A DNA stretch of 64,000 nt from positions 1 to 64,000 of the forward strand of contig VFZN01000001.1 in assembly GCA_016871195.1 (NCBI GenBank), written 5' to 3'. This stretch comes from Acidobacteriota bacterium (lineage in GTDB: Bacteria; Acidobacteriota; Vicinamibacteria; Vicinamibacterales; UBA2999). Positions within the stretch are counted from its first letter, which is position 1; each line of letters starts with the position of its first letter. The position numbers were made by a program, and so were the translations under genes. Below the pieces are notes generated by a model that saw only the letters and a list, made by a program, of their open reading frames with translations, searched no databases and had not been told where the DNA came from. This document shows positions 51,389 to 59,035 of the stretch, piece by piece.

Positions 51389-52915
51389 CTACTGGGTGGC
51401 AGGCAAGATGGCGTCGGTGATGGCGCTGTGGAGCTGCCCAGCAGTGAAAGGCTTTTCCAGCAGCCTGCAGTGGCTGTCGACGAGGCCAATACCCCGCACG
51501 ACGTGCTCAGGGTGACCGCTGATCAGCACCGTCCGCAGGGCGGGAAACCGTGTTCTCAGGCGTGCGTTTAGAGCGGTGCCCGTCAGGTGGGGCAACACCA
51601 CGTCGGTCACCAGCGCGTCGAGGGCGTCCAGCTCGCTGGCCAGCGTCAGCGCCGCCAGGCTGGTTTCGGCTTCCAGGACCTGATAGCCCAGCGACACCAG
51701 GGCCTCACGGATGAAGTGCCGAACGCCGGCGTCGTCTTCGACGACGAGCACCATCGGATGTCCAGCCAGCGGCGGATGTGAGGCGCCGACAGTGGCTGAC
51801 AGGGATTCGCCCTTGGCCGTGGTGGCACCGGAGACCGCAGGAAACGACAAACGGAACACCGAGCCCGCGCCGGGGGTGCTCTCGACGGATACGTGCCCGT
51901 CGTATCGTGATACCAGCTCGACCACAGTCGGCAGGCCGAGACCAGTGCCGCTGTCACCCTTTGTCGTGAAATAGGGGTCGAACAGCCGGGCCCGTACTTC
52001 ATCGGCGATCCCGGTACCCGTGTCGTGCACCGCGAGGACGTTCAGCGATTCCCCACCTTCCCCCGTACGCCTGCAGGTTTCGACGGTCAGGCGTCCACCA
52101 TGGGGCATCGCGTCGCGAGCATTGATGACCAGGTTCATGAGGGCCTGCTGCACGTGCCCGACATCGGCATGGATGCGTGACACCTCGGGATCGAGTTGCA
52201 GGTGGCACTCGATGGACTCACCAACGCAGGTTCGCAGCGTGGGCTCCATGTCGGCCACCGCGGCATTGAGATGCACCGGTTGCGGCGAGATGTCCCTGCG
52301 CCGTCCGTAGGACAGCACCTGATGCGTCAGCAGTGCCGCCCGACGGCCATTCGCCACAATTTCATGCGCGTGCGCTTTCAACCCGTCACTCAGCCCGGGC
52401 GCCGTCGCCAGCATTTCGCCGTAGCCCAGGATCGGCGTCAAAAAATTATTAAAATCGTGCGCGAGTCCGGCAGCGAGGCGACCCAGGGTTTCGGACTTCT
52501 GCAGATGCAGCCGCTGCTCGTCGAGCTCGTCCGCGTCGGGGTGTGCTGGTCCGCGCGACGACTGCCGGGACAGCATCCGCACCGTCGCACACACGGTGCC
52601 ATCCGGTCCGTTGAGTGGCACCGCCTTCAGGCAGATAGGCACCGCAGCGCCGCTCTTGGAGATGCGGATGGTGTTGAGGGGACCGACCCGCTCGCCGAGA
52701 CGCAACCGCTTCAGGCAGTCAGCTGTCGGGGCGATCAGGTCGTCGGGAACAATAGTCGTGACAGGTTTCCCGACGATCTCACCGGCCGAATAGCCCAGCA
52801 GGCGTTCGGCTTCCGCATTCCACGCCAGCACATACCCGTCACTATCGGTCGCAACGAGAGCGTCCGGGAAGACGGTGCCTATGACCGACAGAAGTTCGTT
52901 GATCCAGTGCGTCAT
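51389..52915 (-). CDS. Hybrid histidine kinase: PAS, HisKA, HATPase, REC
   Basis: The 508-residue protein has no membrane segment, so it senses cytoplasmic signals. A PAS domain fills about 10-125 (ALVATDSDGYVLAWNAEAERLLGYS). The phospho-accepting H-box is GLAHDFNNFLTPILGYGE, with His about residue 153, the HDFNN type. ATPase boxes are NLVINARDAM and DTGTGIADEV, then GTGLGL. A C-terminal receiver at about 390-505 has the VVEDD acidic pocket and phospho-site Asp in LVTDVVLP (about residue 438) and ends with EKPFTAGQL. No output DNA-binding domain or response regulator is adjacent. Confidence 0.92.
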   Translation of the reverse strand: MTHWINELLSVIGTVFPDALVATDSDGYVLAWNAEAERLLGYSAGEIVGKPVTTIVPDDLIAPTADCLKRLRLGERVGPLNTIRISKSGAAVPICLKAVPLNGPDGTVCATVRMLSRQSSRGPAHPDADELDEQRLHLQKSETLGRLAAGLAHDFNNFLTPILGYGEMLATAPGLSDGLKAHAHEIVANGRRAALLTHQVLSYGRRRDISPQPVHLNAAVADMEPTLRTCVGESIECHLQLDPEVSRIHADVGHVQQALMNLVINARDAMPHGGRLTVETCRRTGEGGESLNVLAVHDTGTGIADEVRARLFDPYFTTKGDSGTGLGLPTVVELVSRYDGHVSVESTPGAGSVFRLSFPAVSGATTAKGESLSATVGASHPPLAGHPMVLVVEDDAGVRHFIREALVSLGYQVLEAETSLAALTLASELDALDALVTDVVLPHLTGTALNARLRTRFPALRTVLISGHPEHVVRGIGLVDSHCRLLEKPFTAGQLHSAITDAILPATQ

Positions 52916-53286
52916 ATCGCACCGAGCCTGCGCTCGGATGGCGCCGAACGGTCAGATGACGTTGGCCCTCGGCTGTGGACAGGCCCATCAAAGCCCGACT
53001 CGCGGGGGCTTCTTTCAATTCTGCCCCCGTGCTATCGGGCTACCTTACCTTTCGATGAGTATAGAGAACTTTCTGTATGGCTGTATGGTGTTGAAATCTC
53101 GCTCCTGATAGATGCCAGGGTCGTTCGCACGTGGTCAAGGCGCTCTCGCGTCTCGTCAGCCTGAGGTGGTGCTGATGCCACGAACATGGTCTGCAAGGGA
53201 GAGCTGAAGACGGCACTGGCACGTCCATCGATTGGCCGGCGCCCGAGTTCGGGAGGCACACGTCTCAATCGGCGACCGCCTGCCGC
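52916..53286. other. Intergenic stretch of about 370 bp without a convincing gene
   Basis: A minus-strand frame at 53032-53268 encodes up to 78 residues with a hydrophilic, Ser/Arg-rich composition (RERLDHVRTTLASIRSEIS). It has no good ribosome-binding site, and I cannot support it as a gene. The part around 53,040-53,100 is unusually AT-rich for this genome and might be the promoter area of the kinase. No hairpin terminator stands out after the aldolase. Confidence 0.3.
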
Positions 53287-54645
53287 CTAGTCGGCCAGCC
53301 CCTCGGCTTTCCGCTCGGCGGACGTGATGCGGCCGGCGGCTGCGGCCACCGTCTCGGCCTTCGTCGCCATGCCCATGTAGGGGGTGACGTACTTCGCCAC
53401 CACCCCGGCCGTGTGGCCGATGCACAGCTTCTGCATCAGGAACACGAATTGATCTTCGAGGCTCTGGCCAATCGCCGCGCGAACATCCTCTGGCAACGTC
53501 CACAGCTGGCGCTTGAACGGCCCTATCGCCTTCTTCCGCGTCTTGTAGATAAACTGCTCTTCGGTGTCTTTCGCCTTGCGCTCTTCCTGCGCATGCTCGC
53601 GCAGCCAGGCATACATCTCGTCCTTCAGGGCCACCGGGAACGCCGGGTGGTCGTAGACCATGTTCTGGAAGTTCGTGGCGAGGTGAATCTCGCACGCACC
53701 CACGCGCGGGAACGCGTCGAAGGCCTCGGCCGGCAGCGTCGAGGCGCCGTGCTGCACGGCCCCCCCCAGGCCATAGGCCGTGCGCGCCACCAACGACAGC
53801 TCTTCGAGCGCGACGAGGTCGATCTTCACGTCCATGCGCACCTTGCCGTCCGGTCCCACAAAACCGCCGTGGGCCGTGCCCGTCTGCACGCTGATCTTGC
53901 TGATGCCCACCGCCCCGGATGCACGACGTGCCAGCGCGGCATTGAAACCCGTCATGAAGGCATGCAGTTCGTGCGTGTCGGAATTCTTTCCGCCCACTTC
54001 ACCGATCTCGCCGCCAACCGACACGGTCACGCCCTGGGGCTCGTGCGCGCGGATGAATGCCGTGAAATCGGACGCCAGGTCGCAGTTGACGGCCTGCTGC
54101 GCCTCGAGAGTGGGCTGGTCGAGATCCACCAGCGTTGAGGTGTCGATGTCGATATTGAAGAAACCTGCCGCCATCTCTTCGCGGATGAGTGCGCGCAGCG
54201 TGTCGAGTTCCTTGTCGCGGTCGGGGCTGTGATATTTCTTCGCGTTGGTCTGCACGTGGTCGCCCTGCAGGAAGAGCGGCCCTCGGAAGCCCTCGCGCAG
54301 TGCCGCCGCCACCATGACCACCGCATACTCGTGCGGACGCTGTTCGGTGTAGCCGATTTCCGACCGCGCAATTTCCAGAATGAACGCCCCGGCCTCGAGG
54401 CGACGCGCCGCCCGCATCACGGCACGGCCTGTATCGTAGGCCATCGCCCGCACGTTGATCGCAGGCACCGTGAACCCACCCACCTCGCCCCGGCCCATCG
54501 CCATGTAGAGGCCGTGAATCGACGCGAAGCGGATGCCCGCAGCAGCGCCCGCCTCGAGAATCGCCTGGCGCGCCTCGCCCTTCTCTTCGGGCGTGGCGGC
54601 AAAGACCGCCATGTGAATGAGCGCATCAATCTGGGCAGGTGTCAT
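53287..54645 (-). CDS. Class II fructose-bisphosphate aldolase-like protein
   Basis: The 452-residue protein has TIM-barrel features of class II (metal-dependent) aldolases: FTVPAINVRAMAYDTGRAV near residue 60, LFLQGDHVQTNAKKY (zinc-ligand His), FFNIDIDTSTLVDLDQ, VGGEIGEVGGKNSD, and SVQTGTAHGGFVGPDG. It is longer than the usual 300-360 residues, with an N-terminal helical extension and a C-terminal helical region. This larger subfamily may act on other sugar phosphates, such as tagatose bisphosphate. It follows the cobalamin adenosyltransferase gene by 62 bases. Confidence 0.78.
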   Translation of the reverse strand: MTPAQIDALIHMAVFAATPEEKGEARQAILEAGAAAGIRFASIHGLYMAMGRGEVGGFTVPAINVRAMAYDTGRAVMRAARRLEAGAFILEIARSEIGYTEQRPHEYAVVMVAAALREGFRGPLFLQGDHVQTNAKKYHSPDRDKELDTLRALIREEMAAGFFNIDIDTSTLVDLDQPTLEAQQAVNCDLASDFTAFIRAHEPQGVTVSVGGEIGEVGGKNSDTHELHAFMTGFNAALARRASGAVGISKISVQTGTAHGGFVGPDGKVRMDVKIDLVALEELSLVARTAYGLGGAVQHGASTLPAEAFDAFPRVGACEIHLATNFQNMVYDHPAFPVALKDEMYAWLREHAQEERKAKDTEEQFIYKTRKKAIGPFKRQLWTLPEDVRAAIGQSLEDQFVFLMQKLCIGHTAGVVAKYVTPYMGMATKAETVAAAAGRITSAERKAEGLAD

Positions 54646-54707
54646 GGTTGCGTTCCTCTCACACAGGTATCGGGACGCCCGTCGGCATCCTCACGGAGAC
54701 AGCCGGG

Positions 54708-55256
54708 CTACCACTCGGTCTCGGTCACACCCCGACGATGATTGGCCGCGCGGGCCATGGTGAAGAGCAGGTCGGACACACGGTTGAGGTAGACCTGAAT
54801 GACCGGGTCGACCGCATCGGGCCCCAGCAGCAGCACCGCACGCTCGGCGCGACGGCAAATGGCACGCGCCAGGTGCAGCGCCGCGCCGGCCGGGCCGCCA
54901 CCAGACAGAATGAAGCGCCGCAGCGGCGGCAGCTCGGTATCGAGCACATCGATCCACCGCTCGAGCTGCGCGATGTGCGCCTCGTGTACATGCGCCTTCT
55001 CGACGCGGTCAGCGATGCGGTGCCTGGGGTCGGCCAGCTGTGCGCCCACCGCGAACAGGTCGCGCTGCATCGTCACGCACATGGTGTCGAGGTCGTCCGG
55101 AAGACCGGCGGCCCGGGCCATGCCGATCGAGGCCTGCAGCTCGTCGACTTCGCCGTAGGCGGCCACCCGGGGATGGGTCTTGCTGACCCTCGTGCCATCG
55201 AAGAGGCTCGTCTCGCCGGTGTCGCCGGTCTTTGTATAGATTTTCACGTGCGACAA
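54708..55256 (-). CDS. PduO-type cob(I)alamin adenosyltransferase
   Basis: The 182-residue protein has the ATP-binding N-terminus YTKTGDTGETSLFDGTRVSK and then HPRVAAYGEVDELQASIG. The helical core follows, with LPPLRRFILSGGGPAGAALH and ICRRAERAVLLL. These are the conserved motifs of PduO/MMAB enzymes, which convert cob(I)alamin to adenosylcobalamin. The start is a TTG at 55256, only 27 bases from the divergent mutY start, so the two share a very short promoter region. No B12-dependent mutase is in the window. Confidence 0.92.
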   Translation of the reverse strand: MSHVKIYTKTGDTGETSLFDGTRVSKTHPRVAAYGEVDELQASIGMARAAGLPDDLDTMCVTMQRDLFAVGAQLADPRHRIADRVEKAHVHEAHIAQLERWIDVLDTELPPLRRFILSGGGPAGAALHLARAICRRAERAVLLLGPDAVDPVIQVYLNRVSDLLFTMARAANHRRGVTETEW

Positions 55257-55283
55257 TTATAGGGCTTCGGCCTCATCCCCGGT

Positions 55284-55985
55284 TTGCCTCCTGTGCCCCG
55301 CCCTCGCCGTTCACGGCCGCATCCGCTGCCCCCACCCGCCGCCCGCCAGCGCTTCCGCCGGCAGCTGCTGGCCTGGTATCGCAGGCACGGGCGCGATTTA
55401 CCCTGGCGCCGTACCGACGACCCGTACCACATTCTCGTGTCGGAAGTGATGCTGCAGCAGACGCAGGTGGACCGCGTGCTGCCCAAGTATCACGAGTGGC
55501 TCGATCGGTACCCGACCTTCGAGGCCCTGTCCGACGCCCCCCCCGACGACCTGGTCCGCACGTGGTATCCGCTGGGCTACAACATCCGGCCGCACCGACT
55601 GCAGTCGATTGCACGGCAGGCCGTCGACGAACACGGGGGCCAGTTGCCGTCCGACCCCGACACGCTGCTGTCGTTCAAGGGCATTGGGGCCTACACCGCC
55701 GGGGCCATCCGCAGTTTTGCGTTCCGGCAGCGTGCCGCTATTCTCGACACCAACGTGGCCCGCGTGCTGTTCCGCGTGTTCATCGGCAAGGGCGAACTCA
55801 AGAGCCACGCGATGACCCAGCGCCTGTGGGCGCTGTCCGAAACACTGGTGCCCCGACAGAAGGACGCGTTCGACTTCAATCAGGCGCTGATGGATTTCGG
55901 TGCGATGCAGTGTCCCGCGCGCAAGCCGCGATGCCTCGTGTGCCCCATGCGGAAGCACTGCCGGTCGTATCCGCTGGACTGCTAG
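55284..55985 (+). CDS. mutY: A/G-specific adenine glycosylase, catalytic core only
   Basis: The 233-residue protein (TTG start at 55284; a GTG nine bases later is also possible) removes adenine opposite 8-oxoguanine. Motifs are DLPWRRTDDPYHILVSEVML-QQTQV, with the catalytic Glu and MutY-specific QQTQV. The HhH is FKGIGAYTAGAI, followed by the catalytic Asp in ILDTNVARV. The Fe-S loop CPARKPRCLVCPMRKHC has C-x6-C-x2-C-x5-C spacing. The usual C-terminal Nudix-like 8-oxoG-recognition domain is absent. The convergent neighbour is a separate MutT Nudix protein. Confidence 0.9.
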   Translation: MPPVPRPRRSRPHPLPPPAARQRFRRQLLAWYRRHGRDLPWRRTDDPYHILVSEVMLQQTQVDRVLPKYHEWLDRYPTFEALSDAPPDDLVRTWYPLGYNIRPHRLQSIARQAVDEHGGQLPSDPDTLLSFKGIGAYTAGAIRSFAFRQRAAILDTNVARVLFRVFIGKGELKSHAMTQRLWALSETLVPRQKDAFDFNQALMDFGAMQCPARKPRCLVCPMRKHCRSYPLDC

Positions 55986-56383
55986 CGCCCTTCCGACACC
56001 AGCTGCGCAATCAGCGCGCGGTCCGCGTCAGGAAACATCAGCTGCGCGAGACCCGCCCGCGGCACCCACTGCATCTGCTGGCCCAGCATGGGCTGCGGAG
56101 TGCCCTCGATGCGGCACCGGTAGAAGTGCAGGTGCACCACCTTCTCCGGGTAGGCATGGGAGACCGCCTGCACCAGGGCACCGACGTCGCACGGCACACC
56201 CAGCTCTTCGCGCACTTCGCGACGCAGCGCCGCGTCGTGCGACTCCCCGGGGTCAACTTTCCCCCCGGGAAACTCCCAGAGTCCTTCGAGGTGGGTGCCC
56301 TGCAACCGCCGCGTCAGCAGAAAGGCATCGTCCGACTCGATCACGGCCGCCACGACGGTCACCTCGCGCAGTAGCGCGGTCAC
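55982..56383 (-). CDS. mutT: MutT-type Nudix hydrolase
   Basis: From a GTG at 56383 (GTGA overlap with the YgfZ stop) 133 residues follow. The Nudix box is complete: GGKVDPGESHDAALRREVREELGV. The N-terminal strand AAVIESDDAFLLTRRLQGTHL and the WEFPGGK approach are those of 8-oxo-dGTP diphosphatase. The frame continues upstream only as an Arg/Ala-rich shadow of YgfZ. It cleanses oxidised nucleotides, complementing the convergent mutY, whose stop it overlaps by four bases. Confidence 0.85.
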   Translation of the reverse strand: MTALLREVTVVAAVIESDDAFLLTRRLQGTHLEGLWEFPGGKVDPGESHDAALRREVREELGVPCDVGALVQAVSHAYPEKVVHLHFYRCRIEGTPQPMLGQQMQWVPRAGLAQLMFPDADRALIAQLVSEGR

Positions 56384-57315
56384 GAGTGCCCCGTCATCGG
56401 CAGCGTCACGACACGCGCCGTGATCGGGCCTGCCGTGTCGGCGACCTCGACCTGATGCCCGGGCGTCAGATGGTCGCGGTGCAGTGTCGCCAGCGCCACG
56501 GCGCACCCGAGGCGCGACGAGACAGCCGTGCTGGTGAGCCGACCCACACTGCGGCCCGCCACCTGCACATCACGAGGCAGCGGCAGATCGGGGCTCAGGG
56601 GCCGATCGGATTGCAGCCCGACGAGGTGGCGCACGACGCGGCCGCCGCCACGCTGAGTGACGCGCACAATCAGCTCCTGCCCAACATAGCAGCCCTTGGT
56701 AAAGGAGATCGCTCGCGACTCGAGGCCGGCTTCGAGCGGAATGGTGTCGGTGTCCATGTCACGGCCGAAGGCGGGCACTCCGGATTCGATACGCAGCACG
56801 TCGAGGGCCTCGAGCCCGGATGGCTCTGCCTCGCGCAACTGGGGCAGCTGCTGTTCGTCGGCCACCGGTCGCCACGGTCCGTATACCACCACCGAGGGGC
56901 GACCGTACACGTCGCTCCTGACAGCGACGCCGGATACCGACACGCCATGCGCGTCCGTGGCCCCGATGAATTCAGATACCGGCATGGTGGCCGACACATC
57001 GGTCACCTGCACATTTTCCGAGAAGACGAGACCGTCGAGACGCGCGGCCAGCGACGACGCCAGCGGCGCAGGCACATCGAGGAGCAGGGCCGCGTCTGTG
57101 CCCACCAGCCACAGGTCGGTGATCATGCGGCCCTGCGGGGTCAGCCAGGCGGCATACACGCGGTGGCCCGGCGTCACGAGGCGCACATCGTTGGTCACCA
57201 GCCCCTGCAGCCAGTCGACGCGGTCGGTCCCGGTCACCTGCAGCACACCGCGATCCCGTCGGTCGAACCGATTGAGGCCCGTTACACGCCCGTCGTAGGC
57301 ATCCTGAGACCACAT
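56380..57315 (-). CDS. ygfZ: YgfZ/GcvT-family folate-binding protein
   Basis: The 311-residue protein has the GcvT-like fold with LQVTGTDRVDWLQGLVTNDV near residue 25 and the diagnostic KGCYVGQE motif (FTKGCYVGQELIVR, about residue 205). The C-terminal beta-barrel part has GRLTSTAVSSRLGCAVA. YgfZ uses tetrahydrofolate in repair or assembly of certain Fe-S enzymes. Pairing with a MutT gene by a four-base overlap and proximity to the Fe-S enzyme MutY suggest an oxidative-damage theme. It is divergent from the hydrolase, with 23 bases between. Confidence 0.9.
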   Translation of the reverse strand: MWSQDAYDGRVTGLNRFDRRDRGVLQVTGTDRVDWLQGLVTNDVRLVTPGHRVYAAWLTPQGRMITDLWLVGTDAALLLDVPAPLASSLAARLDGLVFSENVQVTDVSATMPVSEFIGATDAHGVSVSGVAVRSDVYGRPSVVVYGPWRPVADEQQLPQLREAEPSGLEALDVLRIESGVPAFGRDMDTDTIPLEAGLESRAISFTKGCYVGQELIVRVTQRGGGRVVRHLVGLQSDRPLSPDLPLPRDVQVAGRSVGRLTSTAVSSRLGCAVALATLHRDHLTPGHQVEVADTAGPITARVVTLPMTGHS

Positions 57316-57338
57316 GCACTAGGATTCTACCGGCCCCG

Positions 57339-59021
57339 ATGAGGAACCCCTGCATGCTGATGCGTCTTATGGCCGCGGCCTCGGTGGCCTGTGTCTGTGT
57401 CTTCGTCTCCACGCCCGCCGAGGCCCGGCAGGACACCGCCAGCTATCTGGTCTTCCTGCAGCAGCGGCCGATTGGCCGCGAAGAAGTGCGCATCACGACG
57501 ACGGCCGATGGCACGAGCGTGTCGGGCACCAGCCGTCTGGCGGCGCCGATCGACATCACCACCGACATGGTCGACATCCGGTATGACGCGCAGTGGCGTC
57601 CCGTCTCGGCGCAGGTCACCAGCGTCGCCCGCGGCACCCCCATCGAGCTCAGCACCCGCTTTGCCGAGGGTCAGGCCGTCAGCACGGTGATTGCCGGCGG
57701 CCAGAGTTCGCAGAAGACCGATGCCGTCGCCGAAACCACCATCGTGCTACCCAACACGTTTCTCGGGTCGTATGCCGTGCTGGTCCAGCGCCTGCGCGGA
57801 CGCAGCGTGGGCGACACGCTGCAGGGCTATGTGGTGCCGCAGATCGAGGTACCGATTCGCGTGCGCAACATCACCACTGAGCGCATCGACACGCCACGCG
57901 AGTCGATTCCCGCAACCCGCTATACGCTGTCGGTCGAGAATCCCCCGCCCGCCGGGGCCATCGAGGTCACGCTGTGGGCGTCAGTCAGCCGCGGTGAACT
58001 GCTGCGCATGACCATTCCGGGGCAGAGCCTCGAGCTCAGCCGCGAAGACATCGCCTCGGCCGCCACGCGCACGGCGCAGTTCTCGCTGCCCACCGACGAA
58101 CGCGTCACCATTCCCGCCGCAGGCTTCAACATCGCCGGAACCCTCACCCGACCTCCGGGCGTCATGGGCCTGCGACCCGCGGTCGTGCTGATTGCCGGGT
58201 CAGGACTCGTCGACCGCGATGAAACCGTCGCGGGCATTCCCATCTTCGGCCACCTCGCACGCGGCCTGGTCGATGCCGGCTTCATCGTAGTGCGCTACGA
58301 CAAGCGCGGAGTGGGGCAGACCGGTGGCCGTGCCGAGTCGGCCTCGCTGGCCGACTACGCCGAAGATGCACGCACCATCGTCCGGTGGCTCGAGCGACGC
58401 CCTGAGGTCGACCGCACACGCCTCGCTCTGGTGGGCCATAGCGAGGGTGCGGCGGTCGCCATGCTGCTGGCCGCGAGCGAGAAGCGCGTGAGGGCTGCCG
58501 TGCTGGTGGCTGGGCCCGGCACCACGGGCGCCGAGCTGATTCTCGAACAACAGCGCCACGCTCTCGATCTGATGAAGGCCTCTGACGCTGATCGTGCCGA
58601 GAAGATCGATCTGCAGCAGCGCATCCACGCTGCCGTGCTGAAAGGCACTGGCTGGGAAGGCATTCCCGATGAGATGCGCCGCGTAGCCGACTCGCAGTGG
58701 TTCCAGAGCCTGCTCAGCTTCGATCCGGCAAAAGCCATGACCCGGGTCGATCAGCCCCTGCTGGTGGTGCAGGGTGAGCTCGACACGCAGGTGCCACCCC
58801 ACCACGGTGACACACTGCTGGCGCTGGCGCTCAAGCGGAAGAAGAAGGCCGACGCGCAGCTGCTCCGGCTGCCGGGCATCAATCACCTGCTCGTGCCGGC
58901 CACCACCGGCGAGGTCAGCGAATATTCGTCGCTCAGCGGACGCGAGGTCGCTCCGGCCGTGACCTCGGGGATCAGCACCTGGCTCTCAAAGACGATGGCC
59001 GTGGCCCCCGCCCGGCCATAG
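57339..59021 (+). CDS. Exported alpha/beta hydrolase
   Basis: The 560-residue protein has a signal peptide (MAAASVACVCVFVSTPAEA). A beta-rich N-terminal domain covers about 30-235, with repeated short strands such as SYLVFLQQRPIGREEVRI. The hydrolase core follows at about 250-550: AVVLIAGSGLVDRDE (oxyanion), RYDKRGVGQTGG, the nucleophile elbow GHSEGA (Ser about residue 369), Asp in QGELDTQVPPHHG and His in GINHLLVP. It fits the COG1073-type exported esterase/peptidase family. The substrate is unknown. Confidence 0.88.
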   Translation: MRNPCMLMRLMAAASVACVCVFVSTPAEARQDTASYLVFLQQRPIGREEVRITTTADGTSVSGTSRLAAPIDITTDMVDIRYDAQWRPVSAQVTSVARGTPIELSTRFAEGQAVSTVIAGGQSSQKTDAVAETTIVLPNTFLGSYAVLVQRLRGRSVGDTLQGYVVPQIEVPIRVRNITTERIDTPRESIPATRYTLSVENPPPAGAIEVTLWASVSRGELLRMTIPGQSLELSREDIASAATRTAQFSLPTDERVTIPAAGFNIAGTLTRPPGVMGLRPAVVLIAGSGLVDRDETVAGIPIFGHLARGLVDAGFIVVRYDKRGVGQTGGRAESASLADYAEDARTIVRWLERRPEVDRTRLALVGHSEGAAVAMLLAASEKRVRAAVLVAGPGTTGAELILEQQRHALDLMKASDADRAEKIDLQQRIHAAVLKGTGWEGIPDEMRRVADSQWFQSLLSFDPAKAMTRVDQPLLVVQGELDTQVPPHHGDTLLALALKRKKKADAQLLRLPGINHLLVPATTGEVSEYSSLSGREVAPAVTSGISTWLSKTMAVAPARP

Positions 59022-59035
59022 CGGTCAGGTGGCGG

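Noticed and set aside
53032-53268. 78-codon minus-strand ORF between kinase and aldolase genes
   Set aside because: Hydrophilic, no SD, overlapping alternative frames of equal length and no family resemblance.
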